The translations under genes and the position numbers were made by a program. The notes beneath the pieces are model-generated. The model was not told the DNA's origin, did no database searches, and was given only the letters and a program-made list of their open reading frames with translations. Of a stretch of DNA of 64,000 bases, positions 47,424-57,783 are shown one piece after another. The stretch's first letter is position 1. Each line of letters begins with the position of its first letter. Origin of the DNA: Pseudomonas sp. 2FG (GTDB lineage: Bacteria; Pseudomonadota; Gammaproteobacteria; Pseudomonadales; Pseudomonadaceae); the NCBI RefSeq assembly GCF_005502935.1, contig NZ_SCMP01000011.1:62001-126000 (forward strand), written 5' to 3'.

Positions 47424-49001
47424 TCATTCCCACTCGATGGTGGCCGGCGGCTTGCTCGACACATCGTAAGTCACGCGGGAGATACCTTCGATTTCGTTGA
47501 TGATCCGACCGCTCACCGTTTCCAGCAGCTCGTAGGGCAGATGCGCCCAACGGGCGGTCATGAAGTCGATGGTTTCCACCGCTCGCAGGGCCACGACCCA
47601 GGCATAGCGACGGCCATCACCGACCACACCCACCGACTTGACCGGCTGGAACACCACGAAGGCCTGGCTGACCTTGTGGTACCAGTCGGCCTTGCGCAGC
47701 TCTTCGATAAAGATGTGGTCGGCACGCCGCAGTAGGTCGGCGTATTCCTTCTTCACTTCACCGAGGATGCGCACGCCCAGGCCCGGGCCCGGGAACGGGT
47801 GGCGGTAGACCATGTCGTAAGGCAGGCCGAGCTCGAGGCCGAGACGACGGACTTCGTCCTTGAACAGCTCACGCAGCGGCTCGACCAGCTTGAGATTCAT
47901 CTCCTCCGGCAGGCCACCGACGTTGTGGTGCGACTTGATCACGTGGGCCTTGCCGCTCTTGGCGCCGGCCGATTCGATCACATCCGGGTAGATGGTGCCC
48001 TGGGCGAGGAACTTGATGTTGTCCAGCTTGCAGGACTCGGCATCGAACACATCGATAAAGGTGCGGCCGATGATCTTGCGCTTCTTCTCCGGGTCGGCTT
48101 CGCCGGCCAGGTTGCCGAGGAACTGCTCTTCGGCATTGGCGCGAATCACCTTGACGCCCATGTTCTCGGCGAACATGGCCATCACCTGCTCGCCTTCGTG
48201 CAGGCGCAGCAGGCCATTGTCGACGAACACGCAGGTCAGCTGATCGCCAATCGCCTTGTGCAACAAGGCCGCCACCACCGAGGAATCCACCCCGCCGGAC
48301 AGGCCGAGCAACACATTGGCGCTGCCGACTTGGGCACGCACGCTGGCGATGGCGTCATCGACTATATTCGACGCCGTCCACAGGGCTTCGCAGCCACAGA
48401 TCTCGAGGATGAAGCGCGACAGAATGCGCCCGCCCTGCTTGGTGTGGGTCACTTCCGGGTGGAACTGCACGCCGTAATAACCGCGGTGATCGTCGGCCAT
48501 GGCGGCGATCGGGCAGCTCGGCGTGCTGGCGAGGATATGGAAACCTTCCGGCAGCACTGTGACCTTGTCGCCGTGGCTCATCCACACGTCGAGACCGAAC
48601 ACGCCATCGTCGTCCACATGATCTTCGATGCCATTCAGCAGGCGGGCCTTGCCGACCACATCGACGCGGGCATAGCCGAACTCACGCAGCTGGGAACCTT
48701 CGACCTTGCCGCCCAGCTGCTCGGCCATGGTCTGCATGCCGTAGCAGATGCCGAAGACCGGTACGCCGAGGTCGAACACCGCCTTGGGGGCACGCGGGCT
48801 GTTCGCCTCGTGTACCGACTCAGGACCGCCGGCGAGAATGATGCCGCGCGGAGCGAAGGCGCGGATGTCGTCATCGCTCATATCGAACGGGTGCAGCTCG
48901 CAATACACGCCGATTTCGCGCACGCGACGGGCGATCAGCTGGGTGTACTGGGAACCGAAATCGAGGATCAGGATGCGGTGGGCGTGGATATCGTGGACCA
49001 T
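47424..49001 (-). CDS. guaA: GMP synthase (glutamine-hydrolysing)
   Basis: Aminates XMP to GMP. It has 525 residues: an N-terminal class I glutamine amidotransferase with catalytic C86 in [10 protein letters not shown] and His/Glu in [10 protein letters not shown], an ATP-pyrophosphatase domain with the P-loop [13 protein letters not shown], and the C-terminal dimerisation domain ([15 protein letters not shown] ... PPATIEWE). It lies 90 bases after guaB with a hairpin between them. Confidence 0.98.
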   Translation of the reverse strand: MVHDIHAHRILILDFGSQYTQLIARRVREIGVYCELHPFDMSDDDIRAFAPRGIILAGGPESVHEANSPRAPKAVFDLGVPVFGICYGMQTMAEQLGGKVEGSQLREFGYARVDVVGKARLLNGIEDHVDDDGVFGLDVWMSHGDKVTVLPEGFHILASTPSCPIAAMADDHRGYYGVQFHPEVTHTKQGGRILSRFILEICGCEALWTASNIVDDAIASVRAQVGSANVLLGLSGGVDSSVVAALLHKAIGDQLTCVFVDNGLLRLHEGEQVMAMFAENMGVKVIRANAEEQFLGNLAGEADPEKKRKIIGRTFIDVFDAESCKLDNIKFLAQGTIYPDVIESAGAKSGKAHVIKSHHNVGGLPEEMNLKLVEPLRELFKDEVRRLGLELGLPYDMVYRHPFPGPGLGVRILGEVKKEYADLLRRADHIFIEELRKADWYHKVSQAFVVFQPVKSVGVVGDGRRYAWVVALRAVETIDFMTARWAHLPYELLETVSGRIINEIEGISRVTYDVSSKPPATIEWE

Positions 49002-49034
49002 GGCCGTCTCTCGTAGCGGAATTCACAAACAACG

Positions 49035-49069
49035 CGGGGCTGCCCTGTCAAATAACAGCCACAGCCCCG
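49035..49069 (-). promoter_or_regulatory. Intercistronic hairpin between guaB and guaA
   Basis: CGGGGCTG (49035-49042) pairs with CAGCCCCG (49062-49069), an 8-bp GC-rich stem with a 19-base loop. With no T-run it is more likely an mRNA processing or partial attenuation element in the guaBA message than a full terminator. Confidence 0.5.
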
Positions 49070-49091
49070 GATCGAATTTCAGCGGTGGGGA

Positions 49092-50626
<1,535 letters not shown>

Positions 50627-50698
50627 TGTAAACCGTCGATTTACCCTGCAACCGTTTCCCTTAGCCCGCAGTACGCAGCCAGTCGGCAGGGCCCCGCG

Positions 50699-51268
50699 TT
50701 ACAAGCGCACCTGCACCAGCGTTACCAGCCGTCCCAGCCGCTCGGCGAACTCATCGAGAAAACTGGCCTTGAAATGGCTGCCCACCCAGTTATTGAAAAT
50801 AAAGCCCAGGTTGGAGAAGGCGCAGGGCTGGAGGAACATAAACCCGTTGAGATCATCCTCATGACCGCACTCAGGGCAGGTGAAGTTATCGGTGTGGCCG
50901 GGCATCCACTCTTCCAGGCTGTCGAAAAGCGCCTCGCCGATTTCCCGGCGGCACTCGGGGCAGCCAGCTTCCTCCAGAAAGCCCTTATAAGGAGTGAAGA
51001 TGCAGCGCTTGGTGACGATCTCCAGGCCATTACAGGCCTGACCAAACGGCAGATAGTCGCTCAGTTCGGCTCCGACGGGGATATTCATCACCGCGCGCGC
51101 GCCCTCGGCGATGGCATAACCCATACGATTGCCGCCACGCGCACAGGTGCTCGGCTGCGCCGCAACGATATTGCGCTGCACCAGCCAACGCAGGATCGAG
51201 CGGGCCTTGGCCTCATGGCCGGGGAAGGTAGAAATCTGCGGAACGATGATGGACTGCTGCTGATTCAT
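50699..51268 (-). CDS. Conserved protein with two CxxC zinc-knuckle motifs, function unknown
   Basis: A 189-residue soluble protein. Two cysteine pairs (AGCPECRRE, FTCPECGHED) suggest a zinc site; the C-terminal half has FLQPCAFSNLGFIFNNW. I recall similar Pseudomonas proteins being labelled sugar ABC transporter ATPase, but no Walker A or ABC signature is present, so that label should not be copied. Start ATG at 51268 (MNQQQS) or at 51274; neither has a good RBS. It is divergent from xseA. Confidence 0.72.
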   Translation of the reverse strand: MNQQQSIIVPQISTFPGHEAKARSILRWLVQRNIVAAQPSTCARGGNRMGYAIAEGARAVMNIPVGAELSDYLPFGQACNGLEIVTKRCIFTPYKGFLEEAGCPECRREIGEALFDSLEEWMPGHTDNFTCPECGHEDDLNGFMFLQPCAFSNLGFIFNNWVGSHFKASFLDEFAERLGRLVTLVQVRL

Positions 51269-51393
51269 GGGCATGGGCGCACTACAAAGCGGGAGTAGCG
51301 CGCAGTTTAACAGGCCACGGGCCAGCCCCCGCACGAGCCAACTGCGCAAACACCACCTTTGGCCTGACGCACAAAGCCTTTATCATGCCTGCC

Positions 51394-52773
51394 ATGATTA
51401 AAGACCCCTTCCAGCGTCTCGGCCTCGATCGCGAAGTCCTTACCGTCAGCCAACTCAACGGCCGCGCCCGCGTGTTGCTGGAGGACGTGTTCGCCAATAT
51501 CTGGGTCGAGGGCGAAATTTCCAATCTGGCCAAACCCGCGTCCGGCCACCTCTACTTCACCCTGAAAGACAGCCAGGCGCAGGTACGCTGCGCCCTGTTT
51601 CGGCAGAACGCCGCGCGCGTGCGCCAGGCCTTACGCGACGGGCTGGCGGTCAAGGTGCACGGCAAGGTCTCGTTGTTCGAAGGCCGTGGCGACTATCAGC
51701 TGATTCTCGACAGCGTCGAACCCGCCGGCGATGGTGCCTTGCGCCTGGCGTTCGAGGCGCTGAAGGAGAAACTCAGCGCCGAAGGCCTGTTCGCCGCCGC
51801 ACAGAAGATTCCACTGCCTGCGCACCCGCAAAGGATCGGCATCATCAGCTCGCCGACGGGCGCGGTGATTCGCGACATCATCAGCGTGTTCCGCCGTCGC
51901 GCACCGCAGGTCCAGCTGACCCTGATCCCCTCCGCCGTGCAGGGCCGCGAAGCCATCGCGCAGATTGTCCGCGCCCTCGAACTGGCCGATGCCCGCGGCT
52001 TCGATGCGCTGATCCTGGCCCGTGGCGGCGGCTCGCTGGAAGACCTCTGGTGCTTCAACGAAGAAGCCGTCGCCCGTGCGGTAGCCGCCTGCCGGACGCC
52101 AATCGTCAGCGCCGTCGGCCACGAGACGGATGTGTCGATCAGCGATTTCGTCGCCGATGTCCGCGCGCCCACGCCTTCCGCCGCCGCCGAGTTGCTGGCG
52201 CCGGACTCCAGCGACTTGCAGCAACGCCTGAACAGCCTGCACCGCCGCTTGATCTTGCGCATTCAGGATCGCCTCGGTCGCGAGCGCCTGCGCCTGGAAG
52301 GCATCGCCCGACGCCTGCGCCATCCCGGCGAGCGCCTGCGCCAACACGCGCAGCGCCTCGATGATCTGGACATGCGCCTGCGCCGAGCCCTCGAACGGCA
52401 ACTGAACAACCGCCGCGAACGCCTGGCCCGCCTCGATACACGCCTGGCGGCGCAGCATCCAGGACGCGTCCTGACCCTGCTGCGCCAACGCCTGGACAGC
52501 CTGGCCGAGCGCCTACCGCGGGCGATTCGTGAAGGCCTGAAAGAGCGCCGCCTGCAGTTGCAAAGCCAGGTGCAAACGCTGCACGCGATCAGCCCGCTGG
52601 CCACCCTTGGCCGCGGCTACAGCATCCTCCTCGACGACCGCGGCCAGGCGATCCGCAGCGCCGGACAAACCCGCCCCGGCCAGCGCCTGAAAGCCCGCCT
52701 AGGCGAAGGTGAACTGGACGTGCGCGTCGAGGACAATCATCTGACGCCGGTCACCCTTTCCCTACTCGATTGA
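51394..52773 (+). CDS. xseA: Exodeoxyribonuclease VII large subunit
   Basis: Catalytic subunit of the single-strand exonuclease ExoVII; the small subunit (xseB) is not in this window. It has 459 residues: an N-terminal OB-fold (LTVSQLNGRARVLLEDVF, FTLKDSQAQVRCALFR), the nuclease core (SPTGAVIRDI, RGGGSLEDLWCFNEE, VGHETDVSISDFVAD) and a long C-terminal coiled coil rich in Arg, Leu and Gln. ATG at 51394 (MIKDPFQRLGLDREV) fits the family; an in-frame ATG 9 bases upstream is possible. Confidence 0.96.
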   Translation: MIKDPFQRLGLDREVLTVSQLNGRARVLLEDVFANIWVEGEISNLAKPASGHLYFTLKDSQAQVRCALFRQNAARVRQALRDGLAVKVHGKVSLFEGRGDYQLILDSVEPAGDGALRLAFEALKEKLSAEGLFAAAQKIPLPAHPQRIGIISSPTGAVIRDIISVFRRRAPQVQLTLIPSAVQGREAIAQIVRALELADARGFDALILARGGGSLEDLWCFNEEAVARAVAACRTPIVSAVGHETDVSISDFVADVRAPTPSAAAELLAPDSSDLQQRLNSLHRRLILRIQDRLGRERLRLEGIARRLRHPGERLRQHAQRLDDLDMRLRRALERQLNNRRERLARLDTRLAAQHPGRVLTLLRQRLDSLAERLPRAIREGLKERRLQLQSQVQTLHAISPLATLGRGYSILLDDRGQAIRSAGQTRPGQRLKARLGEGELDVRVEDNHLTPVTLSLLD

Positions 52774-52838
52774 TACGCCGTCGGCGGATGAGAAAAGCCT
52801 CATCCGCCCGACCCAGGCCTGAATTCAAGAAGAAATCC

Positions 52839-53669
52839 ATGCGCTTACTCATCGCCCTGCTGCTCTGCCTTGCCCTGCCCGTGCATGCCGAAGGCTTTAT
52901 CAGCCGCCTGCTGAACAAGCCGGTGCCCGGCGGCGTCGCCGTGGTCGACCTCGGCACCGGCGGCAGCGCACCCACCGCCACCTATCAAGGCAAGCCGGTG
53001 CTGGTGGTGCACGAGGAAGCCAGGCGCTGGATTGCCATAGTCGGCCTGCCGCTGACGGTCAAACCCGGTAGCCAGCAACTCAGCGCCCAAGACGCCAGCG
53101 GCACACGCAACCTGAGTTTCAAAGTCGGCAGCAAGCATTACGCCGAACAGCGCATCACCCTGAAGAACCAACGCCAGGTCAACCCGAACCCCGCCGACCT
53201 GAAGCGCATCGAACGCGAACTGAGCGAGCAGACCCGCGCCTACCAGAGTTTCAGCCCCGGCACGCCGAGCAACCTGCTGCTGGACAAACCGGTCAACGGC
53301 CCGCTCTCCAGCCGCTTCGGCCTACGCCGCTTCTTCAACGGCGAAGAGCGTAACCCCCACGCAGGCCTGGATTTCGCCGTAGCCGCCGGCACCCCAATCA
53401 AGTCCCCGGCGGCGGGCAAAGTGACCCTGATCGGCAATTACTTCTTCAATGGCAACACGGTGTTCGTCGACCACGGCCAAGGCTTTATCAGCATGTTCTG
53501 CCACCTGTCGAAAATCGACGTGAAGCTCGGCCAGCAACTGAGCCGTGGCGGCGTGATCGGACGCGTCGGCGCCACCGGCCGGGCGACCGGCCCGCATATG
53601 CACTGGAACATCAGCCTGAACGACGCCCGCGTCGACCCGGCCATCTTTATCGGCGCCTTCCAGCCCTGA
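52839..53669 (+). CDS. M23 family peptidoglycan-directed metalloendopeptidase (LytM domain)
   Basis: A 276-residue exported protein (signal peptide cleaved near PVHAEG) with a central beta-rich region and a C-terminal M23 domain. Zinc-binding motifs NPHAGLDFAVAAG (HxxxD) and GPHMHWN (HxH) are intact, so it is probably an active endopeptidase rather than an EnvC/NlpD-type activator. ATG at 52839, with AAGAAGAA upstream, begins the signal peptide. It follows xseA by 65 bases and ends before a good terminator. Confidence 0.9.
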   Translation: MRLLIALLLCLALPVHAEGFISRLLNKPVPGGVAVVDLGTGGSAPTATYQGKPVLVVHEEARRWIAIVGLPLTVKPGSQQLSAQDASGTRNLSFKVGSKHYAEQRITLKNQRQVNPNPADLKRIERELSEQTRAYQSFSPGTPSNLLLDKPVNGPLSSRFGLRRFFNGEERNPHAGLDFAVAAGTPIKSPAAGKVTLIGNYFFNGNTVFVDHGQGFISMFCHLSKIDVKLGQQLSRGGVIGRVGATGRATGPHMHWNISLNDARVDPAIFIGAFQP

Positions 53670-53701
53670 AGGCCGCATGGGCAAACCCGCTACCGAGTGC
53701 T

Positions 53702-53730
53702 AAAAGGCCGCGCAATTTGCACGGCCTTTT
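53702..53730 (+). terminator. Intrinsic terminator after the M23 peptidase gene
   Basis: AAAAGGCCG, 11-base loop, CGGCCTTTTGCTT: a 9-bp stem with a T-run, 32 bases after the stop. Confidence 0.88.
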
Positions 53731-53801
53731 GCTTACTACAACAGAATAAAATCTCAATAAACTCACATAAACGAACACTTATTCCATTTTTACAGCAATG
53801 C

Positions 53802-53830
53802 TTGCCAGCTTTCACCTCTATCGCTAGGGT
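53802..53830 (+). promoter_or_regulatory. Candidate leuA promoter
   Basis: TTGCCA (53802-53807), a 17-base spacer and TAGGGT (53825-53830), downstream of an A+T-rich stretch (53732-53800). The -10 is weak. Confidence 0.45.
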
Positions 53831-53836
53831 TGGCAG

Positions 53837-53941
53837 CATGAACATGGCCCGCAACCAAAGTGCTTAACAGCACGGCTCGCCCCTCTCTCTCGCTTTATCG
53901 GCTGGCCGCCCTTATCCGGCCACGACTAAAAGGATTGCCCC
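53837..53941 (+). promoter_or_regulatory. Leader region of leuA
   Basis: About 105 bases between the candidate start site and the leuA ATG. It contains the hairpin TGGCCG/CGGCCA (53903-53922) just before the AAAAGGA ribosome-binding site. An open frame from GTG at 53860 has seven leucine codons within its first 27 codons and runs into leuA in the +1 frame. A 9-codon ORF (ATG at 53838) has no leucine. Leucine-responsive attenuation or coupling is possible but unproven. Confidence 0.4.
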
Positions 53942-55612
53942 ATGAGCATGCTCAAAGACCCGTCGAAGAAATACCGCGCCTTCCCGGCCATCGACTTGCC
54001 CGACCGCACCTGGCCGGCGAAGACCATCAGCGCGGTGCCGATCTGGTGCAGCTCCGACCTGCGCGACGGCAACCAGTCGCTGATCGAACCTATGGATGCG
54101 GTGAAAAAACTGCGCTTCTGGAAGACCCTGGTCAAAGTCGGCGTGAAGGAAATCGAAGCGTCTTTCCCGTCCGCGTCGCAGACCGATTTCGACTTCGTGC
54201 GCAGCCTGATCGAAGACGGCCATATCCCGGACGACACCAGCATCCAGGTCCTCACCCAGGCCCGCGAGGACTTGATCCAGCGCACCTTCGAGTCCTTGCG
54301 CGGCGCGAAAAAGGCCATAGTCCATCTGTACAACGCCACCTCGCCGTCCTTCCGCAAGATCGTCTTCAATCAAGACAAGCAGGGTGTGATCGACATCGCC
54401 GTGAACGCCGCCAAGTTGTTCAACCAACTGGCCGCACAGCAGCCGGAAACCCAGTGGACCTTCCAGTACTCACCGGAAACCTTCAGCGCCACCGAGCTGC
54501 CGTTCGCCGTGGAAGTCTGCAACGCGGTGCTCGACGTCTGGCAGCCGACGCCTGAGCGCAAGGTGATTCTCAACCTGCCGGCCACGGTGGAAGTCGCCAC
54601 GCCGAATATCTATGCCGACCAGATCGAGTGGTTCGGCCGCAACATCAGCCGCCGCGACAGCGTGCTGATCAGCCTGCACACCCACAACGACCGTGGCACC
54701 GGTGTGGCCGCCACCGAGCTGGGGCTGATGGCCGGTGCGGATCGCGTGGAAGGCTGCCTGTTCGGCAACGGCGAACGCACCGGCAACGTCGACCTGGTCA
54801 CCGTGGCGCTGAACCTGTACACCCAGGGCCTCGATCCACAACTGGATTTCTCCGACATCGACGCCGTGCGCAAGGTGGTCGAAGAGTGCAACCAGATTCC
54901 GGTGCACCCGCGCCACCCCTATGTGGGCGACCTGGTGCATACCGCGTTCTCCGGCTCGCACCAGGATGCGATCCGCAAGGGCTTCAGTCAGCAGCAGGCC
55001 GATGCGGTGTGGGAAGTGCCCTACTTGCCGATCGACCCGGCGGATATCGGCCGCAGCTACGAGGCGGTGATCCGCGTCAACAGCCAGTCCGGCAAAGGTG
55101 GCATCGCCTATCTGCTGGAGCAGGAATACGGCATCAACCTGCCGCGGCGCATGCAGATCGAGTTCAGCCAGGTGGTGCAGCGGGAAACCGATCGCCTGGG
55201 CCTGGAGATGAGCGCCCAGCAGATCTACCACCTGCTCGACCGCGAATACCTGCAAGCCACGGCGCCTTACGCGCTGAAGAGCCATCGCCTGCAGGAAGAG
55301 AACGGCACCAGTGCGGTGGATCTGGAAGTCAGCGCCCATGGCGAAACCCAGCACTGGCGCGGTATCGGCAAAGGCCCGCTGGAAGCCATGGTGGCCGGCC
55401 TGCCGGTTAGCGTGGAGATCATGGACTACTCCGAGCACGCCATCGGCGCCGGCACCAACGCCAAGGCCGCGGCCTACCTCGAACTGCGCGTCAACGGCGG
55501 CCGCGCCCTGCATGGCGTCGGTATCGACGAGAACCTCACCACCGCGAGCTTCCGCGCGCTGTTCAGCGCACTGAACCGAGCCTTGAGCCAGGCCGAAGCG
55601 CAAGCCGCCTGA
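53942..55612 (+). CDS. leuA: 2-isopropylmalate synthase (long LeuA form)
   Basis: First committed step of leucine synthesis: condensation of 2-ketoisovalerate with acetyl-CoA. It has 556 residues, the LeuA2-type enzyme also seen in actinobacteria and fungi. DRE-TIM barrel motifs are present ([50 protein letters not shown]) and a C-terminal leucine-feedback LeuA_dimer domain (about 430-550, [14 protein letters not shown]). The start matches the family ([15 protein letters not shown]) and has AAAAGGA 8 bases upstream. Confidence 0.97.
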   Translation: MSMLKDPSKKYRAFPAIDLPDRTWPAKTISAVPIWCSSDLRDGNQSLIEPMDAVKKLRFWKTLVKVGVKEIEASFPSASQTDFDFVRSLIEDGHIPDDTSIQVLTQAREDLIQRTFESLRGAKKAIVHLYNATSPSFRKIVFNQDKQGVIDIAVNAAKLFNQLAAQQPETQWTFQYSPETFSATELPFAVEVCNAVLDVWQPTPERKVILNLPATVEVATPNIYADQIEWFGRNISRRDSVLISLHTHNDRGTGVAATELGLMAGADRVEGCLFGNGERTGNVDLVTVALNLYTQGLDPQLDFSDIDAVRKVVEECNQIPVHPRHPYVGDLVHTAFSGSHQDAIRKGFSQQQADAVWEVPYLPIDPADIGRSYEAVIRVNSQSGKGGIAYLLEQEYGINLPRRMQIEFSQVVQRETDRLGLEMSAQQIYHLLDREYLQATAPYALKSHRLQEENGTSAVDLEVSAHGETQHWRGIGKGPLEAMVAGLPVSVEIMDYSEHAIGAGTNAKAAAYLELRVNGGRALHGVGIDENLTTASFRALFSALNRALSQAEAQAA

Positions 55613-55619
55613 AGCAGGC

Positions 55620-55672
55620 CGCGCTATAAAGCAAAACGCCGGGCAATGCCCGGCGTTTTGCTTTATAGCGCG
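55620..55672. terminator. Exceptionally long perfect bidirectional terminator
   Basis: The left arm (55620-55644) and right arm (55648-55672) pair perfectly over 25 bp around a 3-base loop (AAT), with the core AAAACGCCGGGC/GCCCGGCGTTTT. It fills nearly all of the space between convergent leuA and the amidase gene. Confidence 0.93.
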
Positions 55673-55674
55673 CG

Positions 55675-56469
55675 TCAAGGCCTCAGATCGAAGCCATCGG
55701 CATCCAGATTGGCCGGGAAACGCTGACGGTAAGCCGCCAGCTCGGCAGCCGACAGGTTGACCCGGAAGACCCCATCGCCCTGCGCCACATCCAGCAGCGT
55801 CTCGCCCTGGAAATCCAGCACCTGGCTGTCGCCGCTATAGGCGAAACCCTTGCCGTCGGTGCCGACCCGATTGACCGCGGCCACATAACAGAGATTCTCG
55901 ATCGCCCGCGCCGGCAACAGCCGGTTCCAATGCTGGCGGCGCGCGGCCGGCCAGTTGGCGGTGTAGAGCAACAAGTCGGTGTCCTGCGGATCACGGCTCC
56001 ACACCGGGAAGCGCAGGTCGTAGCAAATCAGCGGGCGAATCCGCCAGCCTTTCAGCTCCAACTGCACCTGCCGTTCGCCCGGGCTGTAATGCTTGTGCTC
56101 GCCGGCCATGCGAAACAGATGGCGCTTGTCGTAGTGCAGCACCTCGCCATCCGGGCGCGCCCACAGCAGGCGGTTGCGATGGCTGCCGTCCGCCGCCCGA
56201 ATGATCACGCTGCCGGTCAGCACGGCGTTCAAGCGCTGCGCCTGCTCACGCAGCCAGGCGTAGGCGGCGCCCTCTTCCGGCTCGGCCAGAGCGGCCGAGT
56301 CCATGGAGAAGCCGGTGGTAAACATCTCCGGCAGGATGATCAGATCCGCGCCATGCGCCTGCTCGAGCAAGCGCTGGAAATGCGCATAATTGGCGGCCGG
56401 GTCATGCCAGGCCAGCGTGGTCTGGATCAGCGCCAGTTTCAGATCGGGCAACGCACTCGGATCGCGCAT
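55675..56469 (-). CDS. Nitrilase-superfamily omega-amidase (YafV/NIT2-like)
   Basis: A 264-residue carbon-nitrogen hydrolase. The Glu-Lys-Cys triad is visible: Glu in ILPEMFTTGFSMD, Lys in YDKRHLFR and Cys in LICYDLRFPVWSR. Family members hydrolyse 2-oxoglutaramate or 2-oxosuccinamate. The overlap (31 bases) with an aminotransferase gene of the glutamine transaminase K type supports a coupled transaminase/omega-amidase pathway. ATG at 56469 (MRDPSALPDLKLALIQT) is within the end of that gene. Confidence 0.9.
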   Translation of the reverse strand: MRDPSALPDLKLALIQTTLAWHDPAANYAHFQRLLEQAHGADLIILPEMFTTGFSMDSAALAEPEEGAAYAWLREQAQRLNAVLTGSVIIRAADGSHRNRLLWARPDGEVLHYDKRHLFRMAGEHKHYSPGERQVQLELKGWRIRPLICYDLRFPVWSRDPQDTDLLLYTANWPAARRQHWNRLLPARAIENLCYVAAVNRVGTDGKGFAYSGDSQVLDFQGETLLDVAQGDGVFRVNLSAAELAAYRQRFPANLDADGFDLRP

Positions 56470-57605
56470 AGTTTTTCTGCCGCCTGACCCAGAGTCTCTT
56501 CGCGCTTGGCAAAACAGAACCGCACCAGGCGCAGATCCTTGGGCGCTTGTTGATAGAACACCGAGACCGGAATAGCCGCGACCCCGTGTTCGCGGGTCAG
56601 CCACTCGGCCATCGCCACATCATCCAAGTCTGGACGAATCAATGAATAGTCGACCAGCTGGAAGAAGGTTCCCGCCGCCCGGGTAAAGCGAAATTTCGAG
56701 CCGGCCAACAGGTCGCAGAACAGGTCGCGCTTGGCCTGATAGAACGCCGGTAACTCGCTGACATGTTCCGGGTGCTCGGCCATAAAGTCCGCCAGCGCCC
56801 ACTGCAGCGGGGTCACGCCACAAAAGCTGACGTACTGGTGCACCTTGCGCAACTCGGCACTCAAGGCCGGCGGCGCCACCACGTAACCGGTCTTCCAACC
56901 CGTGACGTGGTAACTCTTGCCAAACGAGCTGACCACGAAGGCGCGCCGATACAGCTCTTCATGACTGAGCACGCTGTCGTGCTGGGCACCGTCGAACACC
57001 AGATGCTCATAGACCTCATCGCTGAGCAGGTAGATATCGCGCCCACGGATCAACTCGGCCAGGCGATCCAGATCCGCCCGGCTGATCAGCGCCCCACTGG
57101 GATTGTGCGGACTGTTGAGAATGATCAGGCGCGTGCGCGGGCTCAAGGCATCGCTGAGGCGCTGCCAGTCGAGCGCGAACGCCGGCTGGCTCAGCGGCAC
57201 ATGCACGCAGCGCCCGCCCGCCAACTCCACCGAGGGCTCGTAGCTGTCGTAACTGGGGTCGAAGACGATCACCTCATCGCCCGGCCGAATCAGCGCCTGG
57301 ATGGCGCAGAAGATCGCCTGGGTCGCTCCCGGCGTGATGGTGACCTCATGCTCGGCGCTGACGCTGCGGCCATAGCAGCGGGCAATCTTCGCCGCCACCT
57401 GCTCGCGCAGCGCCGGCAGGCCGGTCATTGGCGCGTATTGATTATGGCCGGCCGCAACATGCCGACAGACCGCCTCACGCAGGGCCTGCGGGCCATCGAA
57501 ATCGGGAAAGCCTTGAGAGAGATTCAGCGCGCCGACTTCTGCGGCGAGCTGGGACATGCGAGTAAAGATGGTGGTGCCGACATTTGGCAGTTTGCTGATG
57601 ATCAT
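56439..57605 (-). CDS. PLP-dependent aminotransferase (YbdL / methionine or glutamine transaminase type)
   Basis: A 388-residue fold-type I class I/II aminotransferase: NLSQGFPDFDGP, PGATQAIFCAIQALI, NSPHNPSGALIS and the PLP lysine in SSFGKSYHVTGWKTGYV. It closely resembles E. coli YbdL, which uses methionine and aromatic amino acids, and KAT/GTK enzymes. Cotranscription with the omega-amidase suggests closing the methionine salvage step, in which the 2-oxo acid is aminated by glutamine and the resulting 2-oxoglutaramate is then hydrolysed. Confidence 0.92.
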   Translation of the reverse strand: MIISKLPNVGTTIFTRMSQLAAEVGALNLSQGFPDFDGPQALREAVCRHVAAGHNQYAPMTGLPALREQVAAKIARCYGRSVSAEHEVTITPGATQAIFCAIQALIRPGDEVIVFDPSYDSYEPSVELAGGRCVHVPLSQPAFALDWQRLSDALSPRTRLIILNSPHNPSGALISRADLDRLAELIRGRDIYLLSDEVYEHLVFDGAQHDSVLSHEELYRRAFVVSSFGKSYHVTGWKTGYVVAPPALSAELRKVHQYVSFCGVTPLQWALADFMAEHPEHVSELPAFYQAKRDLFCDLLAGSKFRFTRAAGTFFQLVDYSLIRPDLDDVAMAEWLTREHGVAAIPVSVFYQQAPKDLRLVRFCFAKREETLGQAAEKLCAIRVRCPI

Positions 57606-57718
57606 CGCGCCTTCCTTATTGACCCATCGCCGCAGCGCTTCGACCCGCGACCGCAGCGCTTGGACACCGCGCCAGTCAACGACGCGGGTCCGGCAGGATA
57701 GCGGATCGTTCGCCCATG

Positions 57719-57741
57719 AAAAAGGGCGCCAGCGGCGCCCT
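57719..57741 (-). terminator. Intrinsic terminator after der
   Basis: On the minus strand AGGGCGCC, loop GCT, GGCGCCCTTTTT: an 8-bp GC-rich stem with a T-run, 43 bases after the der stop. It ends the long rodZ-ispG-hisS-yfgM-bamB-der transcript. Confidence 0.9.
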
Positions 57742-57783
57742 GTTCAACTGCTCACGAGCCCGGCTCGCGGTCTCCACCGACTG

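Noticed and set aside
50699..51268. Label as a sugar ABC transporter ATPase, which I recall being used for similar Pseudomonas proteins.
   Set aside because: No Walker A, Walker B or ABC signature; only zinc-type CxxC pairs are visible.
57632..57672. Short direct repeat (CCGCAGCGCTTCGAC / CCGCAGCGCTTGGAC) upstream of the aminotransferase gene.
   Set aside because: Only two imperfect copies in a G+C-rich region with no associated structure; could be chance.
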